NCBI RefSeq assembly: GCF_001559775.1
Contig: NZ_LOHX01000307.1
Location: 1 to 37,236 of the forward strand
DNA: 37,236 nucleotides
From: Streptobacillus felis
GTDB taxonomy: Bacteria > Fusobacteriota > Fusobacteriia > Fusobacteriales > Leptotrichiaceae
Direction: 5' to 3'
Below the pieces are notes generated by a model. That model saw only the letters and a program-made list of their open reading frames with translations. It searched no databases and was not told the DNA's origin. The translations under genes and the position numbers were made by a program. Of the stretch, positions 13,159-22,747 are shown piece by piece (position 1 is the first letter of the stretch; each line of letters opens with the position of its first letter).

Positions 13159-15327
13159 ATGAAAAGACAAAAATTTAATATAACAGGTATGCATTGCACT
13201 AACTGTTCGTTAAATATAACTAAAAATATCGAAAAAAAAGATGGAATAGAAAATGTTAATATTAATTTGATTACATCTAAAATGTCTGTTATTTATGATG
13301 AAAATAAAGTAGATAATGACATGATAATTGAAACTGTAAAAAAACTAGGCTTTGGAATAGAAGTTGAAGAAAATATTAATACTCAAAATATTGAAAAAAA
13401 AGAAAAAAATTATGATATATATAAGTTAGTAATTTCTATATTTTTTTCATTAATAATTATGTATATTTCTATGGGACATATGTTAGGTTTTAAACCTGTA
13501 AAATTCTCTACTATATTACAAATATTAATTAGTAGTTTTATAATGATATTTTATTATAAATATTACATTTCTGGAATTAGATCATTGTTAAATAAAAATT
13601 CTAATATGTTAACTTTAATTTCAGTAAGCACTTTGTCTGCGTATATATACAGTATCATAAGTGTGTTGACGAAAAAGAATGATATATACTTTGAATCTAT
13701 AGTAGTAATACTTACTTTGGTAAGTATAGGTAAATTTGTAGAATCAAAAATAAAAAAGAATGCTTCTGATACAATATATAAAATGATGGATTTAACTCCT
13801 AAAAAAGCAGTTATAATAAAAGGTGGAAAAGAAATATTAATAGAAGTTGAGGAATTAGAAGTAGGAGATGAAGTATTAGTTAAATCTGGTGAAATTATAG
13901 CGTGTGATGGATCAGTAATTGAAGGAAAAGGTTATGTAAATGAATCTTCAATTACTGGTGAAAGTAAATTGATAGAAAAAAATATTAATGATCAAGTTAT
14001 TTCATCAAGTATTTTAGAAAAAGGATATATTATAATAAAAGTTGAAAAAGAAAATAAGGACACTGTGATATCTAAAATTATTAATTTAGTTGAAGAGGCA
14101 ACCTCAAGCAAACCTCCTATATCTAAATTAGCAGATAAAATTAGTGGTATTTTAGTACCTATAATTTTTTGTATAGCTATTTTAACTTTAATTTTATCTA
14201 TACTTTTTGGAGTGAAGTTATCCGATGCAATAAATAGATCTATTTCTGTTTTAGTAATATCTTGTCCATGTGCTTTAGGTATTGCAACACCTATATCTAT
14301 AATGGTTGGTAGTTTAAAAGGGGCAAAAATGGGTATTTTATTTAAAAGTGCGGAGTTATTAGAGATTATTAAGGACTCAACTGTTATATTATTTGATAAA
14401 ACAGGAACATTAACTAAAGGTAAACCTAAAGTTATAGATTTCATAAATTTAACAGAAAATAATGAAATATATGATTACATATATTCTATAGAAAAAAAAT
14501 CTGAACATCATTTAGCTAATTCTATTGTTAATTTTTTTAATGATAAAAATTATTTGAATTTAGATATAGAAGAATTTATTCAACATGAAGGAAGAGGAAT
14601 AAGTTCGAAAATTAATGGTAAAAAAATATTAATAGGTAATGTAAAAATGATGAGGGAAAATAATGTAGAATTAGATGATTACTTAGTTGATATAAAGAAT
14701 TATTCTAATGAAGGAAAGACAATTATACTTGTATCTATTGATTATAAATTATCTTCATTAATTACTATAGCGGATGAGATTAGAGATGATGCAAAATTAA
14801 CTATAGAAAAAATAAAAAGTTTAGGAATTAGACCGATTATGCTAACCGGAGATAATGAAGGTACAGCAAAATATGTTGGTAAAAATGTAGGTATAGATGA
14901 AATATATTACGGATTATTACCCAATGAAAAGTATAAAATACTATTAAATTTACAAAAAAATAATAAGGTAATAATGGTAGGTGATGGAATTAATGATGCA
15001 CCAGCTTTAGCCAAATCTGATGTAGGAATTAGTATAGGTGGATCAACAGATATAGCTATGGAAATTTCAGATATAGTTTTAATAAGACAAAAACTAATAG
15101 ATATAGTTAATGCTATTTATCTAAGTATTTCAGTAATAAAAAATATAAAAATAAGTTTATTTTGGGCATTTATATATAACTTTATTGGTGTAGCGATGGC
15201 AACAGGTATTTTTTCTAAATATGGTATTAATTTAAATCCAATGTTTGCAGCGTTTGCGATGAGTATGAGTTCAATATGTGTATTATTAAATGCAATGACA
15301 CTAAATTTTTTTAAAGGAGTGAAATAG
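13159..15327 (+). CDS. copA: Cu(I)-type P1B ATPase exporter
   Basis: An ATP-driven copper (or silver) exporter in the cytoplasmic membrane. The 722-residue protein has one N-terminal HMA domain with GMHCTNC (C13, C16). It has the TGES actuator loop, the membrane metal site C369-P-C371 and the phosphorylation site D413 in DKTGTLTKGKP. The hinge is GDGIND (608-613). Cu(I) signature residues are Y673-N674 in the seventh helix and the MSMSS group (701-705) in the eighth. In the nucleotide domain, the usual SEHP motif reads SEHH (448-451): the histidine that orients ATP is kept but its proline neighbour is replaced. No CopY/CsoR-type regulator or copper chaperone is adjacent. It starts a long operon. 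Confidence 0.93.
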   Translation: MKRQKFNITGMHCTNCSLNITKNIEKKDGIENVNINLITSKMSVIYDENKVDNDMIIETVKKLGFGIEVEENINTQNIEKKEKNYDIYKLVISIFFSLIIMYISMGHMLGFKPVKFSTILQILISSFIMIFYYKYYISGIRSLLNKNSNMLTLISVSTLSAYIYSIISVLTKKNDIYFESIVVILTLVSIGKFVESKIKKNASDTIYKMMDLTPKKAVIIKGGKEILIEVEELEVGDEVLVKSGEIIACDGSVIEGKGYVNESSITGESKLIEKNINDQVISSSILEKGYIIIKVEKENKDTVISKIINLVEEATSSKPPISKLADKISGILVPIIFCIAILTLILSILFGVKLSDAINRSISVLVISCPCALGIATPISIMVGSLKGAKMGILFKSAELLEIIKDSTVILFDKTGTLTKGKPKVIDFINLTENNEIYDYIYSIEKKSEHHLANSIVNFFNDKNYLNLDIEEFIQHEGRGISSKINGKKILIGNVKMMRENNVELDDYLVDIKNYSNEGKTIILVSIDYKLSSLITIADEIRDDAKLTIEKIKSLGIRPIMLTGDNEGTAKYVGKNVGIDEIYYGLLPNEKYKILLNLQKNNKVIMVGDGINDAPALAKSDVGISIGGSTDIAMEISDIVLIRQKLIDIVNAIYLSISVIKNIKISLFWAFIYNFIGVAMATGIFSKYGINLNPMFAAFAMSMSSICVLLNAMTLNFFKGVK

Positions 15328-15336
15328 GTGTAAATA

Positions 15337-16218
15337 ATGAAAAAAGAATATTTTGAAAGTTTTGATGGTATTCAAATTCCATATGTTTCGTATGAAAATG
15401 GTAATAAGAAAAAAGTATTAATGTTACATGGACTATACGAATATATTGATAGATATTATGAGTTTGCAACTAAATTAAATGAGGCAGGTTATGATGTTTA
15501 TTTATTTGAATATAGAGGTCATGGAGAATTGAGGCAGGGAGACATTGCTGATTTTGGAGATAAGGGAATTACAGGTATATTAAATGACATAAAATTATTT
15601 ATTAAACATAAATTTAACAATATTTCTAATGATAATATATTTTTAATAGGAAAAGGATTAGGAGGATTATTAAGCCTATATCTACAAGAAGATATGAAAT
15701 TAAAAAATTCTGTTTTAGTATCTATGCCTATAGAAAAGAAATTTTCAATATTTATGGGTAAATTAATTACTAGTATAGAAATGAAATTTAGTATGAGAAA
15801 TAGTTTTATTAATAAAGTAGTACTAAGAACACTTAATAGAGCTTTTATTAAAGAAGGAAAATCTTCTTGGTTAAATAGAGATAAAGAAGTTGTTATATCA
15901 TATTTAAATGATGAAAATTATTTAAAAAAAGGTTCAGCAAGACTTTATAATAATGTGTTGTCTCTAACATCGTTTATAAAGAAAAATATTAAAAAAATAA
16001 ATGAAAATGCAAATATTTTTGTTGTTTTTGGAACAAGAGATGCTTTAGTTTCAGAGACTAAATTAAAAAAATATATGCAAAAAATAAATAATGGGAAAAA
16101 TAATATTAAGTTTTTAAAAGTAAAAAAGGCAAGACATGATATATTAAATGAATTAAATAAAAATGAAGTAATAAATGAAATAATAAAATATATGGATGGT
16201 ATTAGTAATGGAAATTGA
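15337..16218 (+). CDS. Alpha/beta hydrolase (monoacylglycerol-lipase-like) lacking the nucleophile serine
   Basis: A 293-residue alpha/beta-hydrolase of the serine aminopeptidase S33/lysophospholipase-like group. The strand-turn LMLHGLYEYIDRYYEFATKL and YRGHGE (60-64) match the group. The nucleophile elbow, expected as G-x-S-x-G, reads IGKGLGGL, so the serine position is G107. The other triad members seem present: D235 in FGTRDALVS and H267 in KARHDILNE. The codon there is GGA, with unambiguous frame on both sides. It may be a non-catalytic or divergent enzyme, or use a different residue. It follows copA by 9 bases and overlaps the gapN start by 11 bases. Confidence 0.82.
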   Translation: MKKEYFESFDGIQIPYVSYENGNKKKVLMLHGLYEYIDRYYEFATKLNEAGYDVYLFEYRGHGELRQGDIADFGDKGITGILNDIKLFIKHKFNNISNDNIFLIGKGLGGLLSLYLQEDMKLKNSVLVSMPIEKKFSIFMGKLITSIEMKFSMRNSFINKVVLRTLNRAFIKEGKSSWLNRDKEVVISYLNDENYLKKGSARLYNNVLSLTSFIKKNIKKINENANIFVVFGTRDALVSETKLKKYMQKINNGKNNIKFLKVKKARHDILNELNKNEVINEIIKYMDGISNGN

Positions 16219-17581
16219 TGTTTTATCACCAATAGACGGGAGTTTATTAGGTAGCGTTAAAAAGATGTTTAAAGAAGATGTAGATAACATTTATGTTAAA
16301 TCAAGAAATAGTTTTAAATTATGGAAGGATTTATCAACTGCAAAGAGAGCAGAATATATGTATAAAGCATCTGAAATATTAGAAAAAAATAAAGAAAAAA
16401 TAGCTGATATAATGAGTAAAGAAATCTCAAAACCATATAAAGATTCGATGATAGAAGTTGAAAGAACAGTTGGATTAATTAAGTATTCAGCAGAAGAAGG
16501 TATGAGAATATTCGGAGAAGTAATAGAAGGTAAAAATTACGATGATAGTTCAAAAACTAAGGTAGCTATAGTGAAAAGAGAGCCTGTTGGAGTTGTCTTA
16601 GCTATTTCACCTTTTAACTATCCAATTAATTTAGCAGCATCAAAAATAGTACCTGCATTAATTTCAGGTAATACAGTTGTATTTAAACCAGCAAGTCAAG
16701 GAGTATTATCAGGGATTGAATTAGTAAAATGTTTTGAAGAAGCAGGATTACCTGAAGGAGTATTACAAGTTGTAACAGGTAAGGGATCAGAAATTGGTGA
16801 TTATTTAAATACACATAAAGAAATTGATTTTATTAATTTTACTGGAAGTACACCTATTGGAGAAAGAATAGGTATGCAAGCTAAAATGAAACCAATATTA
16901 TTAGAACTTGGAGGTAAAGATGCTGCAATAGTTCTTGAAGATGCAGATTTAGATAAAGCTTCAAAAGATATAGTTAGTGGCGCTTTTTCATATTCAGGTC
17001 AAAGATGTACTGCTATAAAAAGAGTTTTGGTTATTGATAAGATAGCAGATGAATTGATATTAAAGATAAAAGAAAAAGTTTCTAAATTAAGAGTTGGTAA
17101 TCCTTTTGATGATGTAGAAATTACCCCATTAATTGATGAAAAAAGTGCAATTTTTGTTGAGGATTTAATTAATGATGCAATAAGTAAAGGAGCTATAGCT
17201 TTAACAGAAATAAAAAGAGAAAAAAATTTAATTTATCCTTTACTACTTGATAAAGTAACGGAAGATATGGATATTGCATGGGTTGAACCATTTGGACCTG
17301 TTTTACCTATAATTAGAGTTAAAACAGAGGAAGAAGCACTAGAAATTGCAAATAAATCTGAATATGGTTTACAAAGTTCAATTTTTACAAACAATATAGA
17401 CAAAGCATTTAAGTTTGCGAATAATTTAGAAGTAGGTACAGTACACATAAATAATAAGACTCAACGTGGTCCAGATAATTTTCCTTTTTTAGGTATAAAA
17501 AATTCTGGAGTTGGAGTACAAGGTATTAGACATAGTATACTTTCTATGACAAAAATAAAAACAATAGTAATAGACATGTAA
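16208..17581 (+). CDS. gapN: NADP-dependent non-phosphorylating glyceraldehyde-3-phosphate dehydrogenase
   Basis: Oxidises glyceraldehyde-3-phosphate irreversibly to 3-phosphoglycerate, making NADPH and bypassing the ATP-yielding phosphoglycerate kinase step. It is an aldehyde-dehydrogenase-superfamily protein with N137 (SPFNYPINLA), E233 (LLELGGKDAAIVLEDADL) and catalytic C267 (SYSGQRCTAIKRVLV). The last segment closely matches streptococcal GapN, unlike general ALDHs. An ATG at 16196 is also in frame. I chose the ATG at 16208 because its peptide begins MEIDVLSPIDG as expected and GGATGG lies 8 bases upstream. That gives 457 residues. The 3' end abuts the glucokinase gene, which suits a glycolysis operon. 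Confidence 0.92.
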   Translation: MEIDVLSPIDGSLLGSVKKMFKEDVDNIYVKSRNSFKLWKDLSTAKRAEYMYKASEILEKNKEKIADIMSKEISKPYKDSMIEVERTVGLIKYSAEEGMRIFGEVIEGKNYDDSSKTKVAIVKREPVGVVLAISPFNYPINLAASKIVPALISGNTVVFKPASQGVLSGIELVKCFEEAGLPEGVLQVVTGKGSEIGDYLNTHKEIDFINFTGSTPIGERIGMQAKMKPILLELGGKDAAIVLEDADLDKASKDIVSGAFSYSGQRCTAIKRVLVIDKIADELILKIKEKVSKLRVGNPFDDVEITPLIDEKSAIFVEDLINDAISKGAIALTEIKREKNLIYPLLLDKVTEDMDIAWVEPFGPVLPIIRVKTEEEALEIANKSEYGLQSSIFTNNIDKAFKFANNLEVGTVHINNKTQRGPDNFPFLGIKNSGVGVQGIRHSILSMTKIKTIVIDM

Positions 17582-17592
17582 TGGAGGTAAAA

Positions 17593-18546
17593 ATGAAATA
17601 TTATGGAGGAATTGATTTAGGAGGAACAAATTCTAAAATTGGTATTTTAGATGAAACAGGTAAGATAGTTTATTCAACTATAGTAAAAACTGAATCAAGT
17701 TTAGGTTATGAAGAATCTGTAAAAAAATTATCGGACCATATCAAATTTGGTCTAGAAAAAAATGGGATTTCTTATTCAGATTTTGTGTCATTAGGTATTG
17801 GTGTACCTGGACCTATAGTTAATAAATCAACTGTACTAATGTGGGCTAATTTTCCTTGGCCAAATAATTTAAACTTGGCTAAAGAATTTGAAAATGAATT
17901 ATTAAAACCAGTTTTCCTAGATAATGATGTAAATGTAATTACATTAGGAGAATTATGGGTTGGGGCTGCAAAAGGGTATAAAAATGTATTAGGTATGGCA
18001 ATAGGAACAGGAATAGGTGGAGGAGTTGTTGTAAACGGTGAAATTATTTCTGGTAAAAATGGTGCCTCAGGAGAAATAGGACATATACCTATAGAAAAAA
18101 AAGGTAGACTTTGTGGTTGTGGTAAAAGAGGTTGCTTTGAAGCATATGCATCTGCAACTGGAATTGCTAGAATTGCTAAAGATAGATTACAAGTTAATAA
18201 AAATAATGAACTATATAATTTAACATACGGTAGAGATCCGGAGGCAAAAGATGTATTTGAATGTGCAAAAAATGGAGATAAGCTTTCTTTAGATATAGTT
18301 GAAGAAACAGCTGAATACTTAGCAATAGGTATAAGTTCTGCACTTTCTATACTAGACTCAGATATAGTTGTAATAGGTGGAGGAGTTGCTCTAGCAGGAG
18401 ATTTCTTAATAGATAAAATTAAAAAATATTTACCAGAGTACTTAATGTCATCTATAGTTAATAATGTGGAAATAAAAATTGCAAAACTAGGTAATGATGC
18501 TGGTATATATGGTGCAGCATATTTAGCAATGCAATCAGTTAAATAG
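17593..18546 (+). CDS. ROK-family glucokinase
   Basis: Phosphorylates glucose (or a related sugar) with ATP. The 317-residue protein has the phosphate loop GIDLGGTNSKIG and the catalytic aspartate D112 in FLDNDVN. The ROK zinc site has H164 (GEIGHIPI) and C174/C176/C181 in LCGCGKRGCFEAYAS. There is no N-terminal helix-turn-helix, so it is a kinase, not a NagC/XylR-type repressor. An upstream ATG at 17581 is really part of the GGAGG ribosome binding site region; the ATG at 17593 is well spaced from GGAGG. It would consume glucose released by MalQ. N-acetylmannosamine kinase or another ROK sugar kinase is the alternative. Confidence 0.88.
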   Translation: MKYYGGIDLGGTNSKIGILDETGKIVYSTIVKTESSLGYEESVKKLSDHIKFGLEKNGISYSDFVSLGIGVPGPIVNKSTVLMWANFPWPNNLNLAKEFENELLKPVFLDNDVNVITLGELWVGAAKGYKNVLGMAIGTGIGGGVVVNGEIISGKNGASGEIGHIPIEKKGRLCGCGKRGCFEAYASATGIARIAKDRLQVNKNNELYNLTYGRDPEAKDVFECAKNGDKLSLDIVEETAEYLAIGISSALSILDSDIVVIGGGVALAGDFLIDKIKKYLPEYLMSSIVNNVEIKIAKLGNDAGIYGAAYLAMQSVK

Positions 18547-18559
18547 GAGAGTGAGTTGA

Positions 18560-19849
18560 ATGAATACAGGGACGACCATATTGCCCCAGATATTATTGAT
18601 TATTATCTTAATATTGATTAATGCTTTTTTTTCTGGTAGTGAAATGGCAATTGTTTCTATTAATAAAAATAGATTAAAAATATTAATAGATGAAGGAAAT
18701 GAAAAGGCTATAAAATTAGAAAAGTTAATGGAGGAACCAGCAAATCTTTTATCTACAATACAAATAGGTATAACACTTGCAGGATTTCTAGCTTCTGCTT
18801 CTGCAGCAATATCTTTATCTGATTTTTTAGCAAAGTTTTTAACTAGATTTTCTATTCCGTATTATCAACAAATTTCGGTAATACTTGTGACACTTTTATT
18901 ATCATATTTATCACTTGTTTTTGGTGAATTAATACCCAAAAGGTTAGCTTTATTAAATCCAGAAAAGATTGCTTTAACTAACATTGATATAATATTATTT
19001 GTTTACAAATTATTTATACCTTTTATTAAAATTTTATCTTTTTCAACAGATTTATTTTTGAGAATATTCAAAATAAATGAAGAAGATAATTTAGAAATTG
19101 TTAGTAAACAAGAAATAAAAATGATGGTTAATGATAGTGATATTAAGGATACAGAAAGAGTAATGATTGAAAAAATTATAGACTTTGAAGATAAAGTAGC
19201 AAGAGAAGTTATGATACCAAGAACTTCTATGTTTGCACTTGATATTGATTCAAATATTGAAGAAATTTTTACTTCAGAAGATATTATTAGATTTTCAAGA
19301 ATACCTGTATATAAAGAAGATTTAGATAATATAGTTGGGATATTACACACTAAGAGTTTATTGAAAAAAGCATATGAAATAGGTTTTGAAAATATTAAAA
19401 TAAAAGAAATTCTTCAAGAGGCATATTTTGTACCTGAAACAAAAAAAATACAGTCATTATTTATTGAAATGAAAACTTTAAAAAAACATATTGCTATATT
19501 GATAGATGAATACGGAGGAGTATCAGGTATAGTAACCTTAGAAGACTTACTTGAGGAAATTGTTGGTAATATTAATGATGAATATGATTTAGAACACGAA
19601 GATATTCAAAAAATTGGACAAAATAAATATATGATTAGTTCTTCTATTAGTTTAAACGATTTTAATGATTATTTTAATTTTAATATTGAATCCAATCATT
19701 ATGATTCTTTAAATGGAATATTAATTGAAAAATTAGGTTTTATACCTTTAGATAATAAGATTAAAGATATAGTTTTTGATCAATTTAAAATAAAAATAAT
19801 AAAAGTGAATAATAAGAGAATTGAGAAGGTAATTTTAGAAATTTTATAA
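18560..19849 (+). CDS. CNNM/CorC-type membrane protein with CBS domains (TlyC/HlyC family)
   Basis: A 429-residue protein with an N-terminal DUF21 (CNNM) transmembrane domain. FFSGSEMAIVSINKNRLK is the family signature, and about four hydrophobic segments extend to around residue 165. A pair of CBS domains follows (about 205-330; MIPRTSMFALD, RIPVYKEDLDNIVGILH, IDEYGGVSGIVTLEDLLEE). A CorC_HlyC C-terminal domain ends the protein. Related proteins are linked to Mg2+ or cobalt efflux; the old name hemolysin is not supported by function. A GGAGAG site lies 8 bases before the ATG. Confidence 0.9.
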   Translation: MNTGTTILPQILLIIILILINAFFSGSEMAIVSINKNRLKILIDEGNEKAIKLEKLMEEPANLLSTIQIGITLAGFLASASAAISLSDFLAKFLTRFSIPYYQQISVILVTLLLSYLSLVFGELIPKRLALLNPEKIALTNIDIILFVYKLFIPFIKILSFSTDLFLRIFKINEEDNLEIVSKQEIKMMVNDSDIKDTERVMIEKIIDFEDKVAREVMIPRTSMFALDIDSNIEEIFTSEDIIRFSRIPVYKEDLDNIVGILHTKSLLKKAYEIGFENIKIKEILQEAYFVPETKKIQSLFIEMKTLKKHIAILIDEYGGVSGIVTLEDLLEEIVGNINDEYDLEHEDIQKIGQNKYMISSSISLNDFNDYFNFNIESNHYDSLNGILIEKLGFIPLDNKIKDIVFDQFKIKIIKVNNKRIEKVILEIL

Positions 19850-19861
19850 GAGGGTGAAAGT

Positions 19862-21082
19862 ATGAAAATATTTGTATTAAATAGTGGTAGTTCATCTTTA
19901 AAGTTTTCTGTAATTGATACTGCCAGCGAAGTAGTTTTAATTAAAGGATTATGCGAAAGAATTGGGATTGAAAATTCTAGATTCAGTATAAAAAATTTTG
20001 TTAAAAATAAAAAAATTGACAAAATTCCAGAATTATTCCCTAATCATAAAAGAGCTTTAGAATTTGTATTAAATGTATTGGTAGATTCAGAATTTGGTGT
20101 TTTTGAAACTGTAGATCAAATACAAGCTATTGGACATAGGGTAGTTCATGGAGGTGAAGAGTTTACTGAGCCACTTTTGATTAATGATAAAAATATTTTA
20201 TCTTTAGAAAAAATTTCAACATTAGCTCCATTACATAACCCTGCAAATGTTATGGGTATAAAAGTAATGAGAGAATTACTACCAAATATACCTAATGTAG
20301 CTGTATTTGATACTGCTTTTCATTCAACTATGCCAGCTAAAGCATTTATGTATGCAATACCTTATGAAGAATATGAAAAGTTAAAAATAAGAAAATATGG
20401 ATTCCATGGGACAAGTCATAAATATGTATATAAAGTTGCAGAAAAATTATTGCTTGAAAAAGGTGTTAATAAACCTTATGGTGGATATAAAATAATAAGT
20501 TGTCATTTAGGAAACGGTGCTTCAATTACCGCAATAAAAGATGGTAAAGTTTTAGATACCTCTATGGGATTTACTCCACTTGCTGGATTAGTAATGGGTA
20601 CTCGTTGTGGTGATATAGATCCATCTATTGTTTTACATATAATGCAAGAGTATCACCTATCAGTTGAAGAAATGAGTCAGAAACTAAATAAAAGATCTGG
20701 AGTTTTAGGTATATTTGGAAAGAGTTCTGATAATAGAGAACTTACAGAAGCAATGTTAAATGGTGATGAAAGAGCTAAATTAGCTTTTGATATGTTAGCC
20801 TATAGTATTCAAAAATTTATAGGTTCATATTATATTCTTTTACAAGGAGTAGATGCAATAGTATTTACAGGTGGAATAGGTGAAAATTCAAGTGAAACAA
20901 GACAAAAAGTTTGTGAAAATCTTGAGTTTATGAATATAAATTTAGATTATGATAAAAATAAAATTAGAGTTTCAGGAGATGTAGATTTAAGTTTAGAAAA
21001 TTCTAAAACTAGTATATTTAAAATAGAAACTAATGAGGAACTTATGATTTCTATTGAAACATATAATTTATTGAAAGGATAG
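19862..21082 (+). CDS. ackA: Acetate kinase
   Basis: Interconverts acetyl phosphate + ADP and acetate + ATP, the final ATP-yielding step of acetate fermentation. The 406-residue protein has N7 (VLNSGSSSLKF), GHRVVHGGE, D150 (VFDTAFHSTMP), H182 (YGFHGTSHKYV), the CHLGNGAS loop and FTGGIGENS. No phosphotransacetylase gene is visible in the window. It sits 12 bases after the CBS-protein gene and 3 bases before the HAD phosphatase gene. Confidence 0.97.
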   Translation: MKIFVLNSGSSSLKFSVIDTASEVVLIKGLCERIGIENSRFSIKNFVKNKKIDKIPELFPNHKRALEFVLNVLVDSEFGVFETVDQIQAIGHRVVHGGEEFTEPLLINDKNILSLEKISTLAPLHNPANVMGIKVMRELLPNIPNVAVFDTAFHSTMPAKAFMYAIPYEEYEKLKIRKYGFHGTSHKYVYKVAEKLLLEKGVNKPYGGYKIISCHLGNGASITAIKDGKVLDTSMGFTPLAGLVMGTRCGDIDPSIVLHIMQEYHLSVEEMSQKLNKRSGVLGIFGKSSDNRELTEAMLNGDERAKLAFDMLAYSIQKFIGSYYILLQGVDAIVFTGGIGENSSETRQKVCENLEFMNINLDYDKNKIRVSGDVDLSLENSKTSIFKIETNEELMISIETYNLLKG

Positions 21083-21085
21083 TTA

Positions 21086-21895
21086 ATGAGTAAAAAATTG
21101 ATAGCAACAGATATGGATGGGACATTATTAAATAGTGAACATCTAATTCCAGAGATAAATAAGGAATATATTATTAAAATACAAGAAGAAGGTCATGTAT
21201 TTGTACTTGCTAGTGGAAGGCCAACATTTGCTATGGTTGAACAATCAAAAGAGCTTAGAATGGATGAATTTGGAGGATATATTATTTCATATAATGGAGG
21301 GGAAATTTTAGAATGTAAAACTTCTAAAAGAATATATAGTTTAAGTATTGATAAAAAAGAAGTTTTAGAAATTTATGACTATGCATTGAAAAATAATTTA
21401 TCTATTCTAATATATAGTCAGGGTAGACTTTTTGCAAATGAGGTAAATGAATATACAATAGTTGAAGCTGAAATTACAAATGCTAAAATTGAATTAATTA
21501 ATGATTTTAAAGATGTTGATTTAGATAATGTTTCTAAATGTATGTTACTTTCTAATCCAGATTCTTTAATAGAACATGAGAAAAAATTAAAAGCAAGTCA
21601 TTTAACAGATAAACTATTTTTTGCAAGGTCTTTACCTATATTTTTAGAAATTGTTAATAAAGATGTAGATAAAGGTAAAACTTTAAATAAATTAATGGAA
21701 ATATTAAATATAGATAAAGAAAATACTATTTCTGCAGGTGATAGTTATAACGATATCCCTTTATTAGAAGTAAGTTCTTTAAAAGTTGTTCCTTCAAATG
21801 CTAAGCCAGAATTAAAAGAAATGGCAGACTATGTTGGTGTAAGTAATGAAGAAGGAATATTAGCAGACCTAATTAAAAAATTTATACTTAATTAA
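21086..21895 (+). CDS. Cof-type HAD-IIB family phosphatase
   Basis: A 269-residue haloacid-dehalogenase-superfamily hydrolase, probably a sugar-phosphate phosphatase. Motif I is ATDMDGTLLN with D9 (nucleophile) and D11. Motif II is LASGRPTFAM. Motif IV is SAGDSYNDIPLLEV, preceded by a DKGKTLNKL lysine. The insert between motifs is the C2B cap of the Cof/YidA group. Many such enzymes are promiscuous, so no substrate is given. It is the last gene of the copA-to-ackA run. Confidence 0.9.
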   Translation: MSKKLIATDMDGTLLNSEHLIPEINKEYIIKIQEEGHVFVLASGRPTFAMVEQSKELRMDEFGGYIISYNGGEILECKTSKRIYSLSIDKKEVLEIYDYALKNNLSILIYSQGRLFANEVNEYTIVEAEITNAKIELINDFKDVDLDNVSKCMLLSNPDSLIEHEKKLKASHLTDKLFFARSLPIFLEIVNKDVDKGKTLNKLMEILNIDKENTISAGDSYNDIPLLEVSSLKVVPSNAKPELKEMADYVGVSNEEGILADLIKKFILN

Positions 21896-21916
21896 GTAAT
21901 TATCGTGTTTATACTA

Positions 21917-21945
21917 TTTACAAGCTAAGTAAAATATGATATTAT
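21917..21945 (+). promoter_or_regulatory. Putative promoter of tpiA-secG
   Basis: TTTACA (21917-21922) and TATTAT (21940-21945) are exactly 17 bases apart. A GGAGG site then precedes the tpiA ATG at 21976. Confidence 0.6.
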
Positions 21946-21975
21946 TAGTAATGAAATAAAAAATGGAGGAAAAAA

Positions 21976-22734
21976 ATGAGAAAGATTATCGTTGCAGGAA
22001 ACTGGAAAATGAATAAAACAAGAACTGAGACAGAAAAATTCTTTAAAGAATTATTACCATTAGTTGAAGGTAAAACAGTTGAAATGGTTATTGCGGCACC
22101 ATTTACAAATCTTGAAACTGCTATAAGAGAAACAAAAGGTAGTAATATTAAAATAGCAGCACAAAATATGAATCCAAAAGAAAATGGAGCATATACTGGA
22201 GAAGTTTCTCCTTTAATGTTAAAAGATTTAGGTGTTGAATATGTTTTAGTAGGACATTCTGAAAGAAGAGAATACTACAAAGAATCAAATGAATTTATAA
22301 ATGAAAAAGTATGTTCTGCTATAGATCATGGTTTAAAACCAATATTATGTTTTGGAGAAACTTTAGAACAAAGAGAATCTAATATTACTGAAAAAGTTGT
22401 TGAAGAACAATTAAGAGAAGGATTAAAAGGTGTTTGTGAAAAAGGAATATTAAATGTAGTATTAGCTTATGAACCAGTGTGGGCTATAGGAACAGGTAAA
22501 ACAGCTACATTTGAACAAGCTCAAGAAGTTCATGCATTTATTAGAAAATTATTAACTGAAATGTATAATGAAGAAATAGCAAATGAAATTACAATACAAT
22601 ATGGTGGTTCAATGAAACCTGAAAATGCTTTAGAATTAATGTCACAAAATGATATAGATGGTGGATTAATTGGTGGAGCTGCATTAGAACCTGCAAGCTT
22701 TGCTAAGCTTGTTGAAGCTGGTTCTAGTATATAA
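21976..22734 (+). CDS. tpiA: Triosephosphate isomerase
   Basis: Interconverts dihydroxyacetone phosphate and glyceraldehyde-3-phosphate, feeding GapN. The 252-residue protein has all catalytic residues: N9/K11 in GNWKMNK, H94 in LVGHSERREY, E166 in AYEPVWAIGTGKTAT and the phosphate-gripping GGSMKPENA and GLIGGAALEP segments. secG follows after 13 bases with its own GGAGG site. Confidence 0.98.
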   Translation: MRKIIVAGNWKMNKTRTETEKFFKELLPLVEGKTVEMVIAAPFTNLETAIRETKGSNIKIAAQNMNPKENGAYTGEVSPLMLKDLGVEYVLVGHSERREYYKESNEFINEKVCSAIDHGLKPILCFGETLEQRESNITEKVVEEQLREGLKGVCEKGILNVVLAYEPVWAIGTGKTATFEQAQEVHAFIRKLLTEMYNEEIANEITIQYGGSMKPENALELMSQNDIDGGLIGGAALEPASFAKLVEAGSSI

Positions 22735-22747
22735 GGAGGATTAAATA

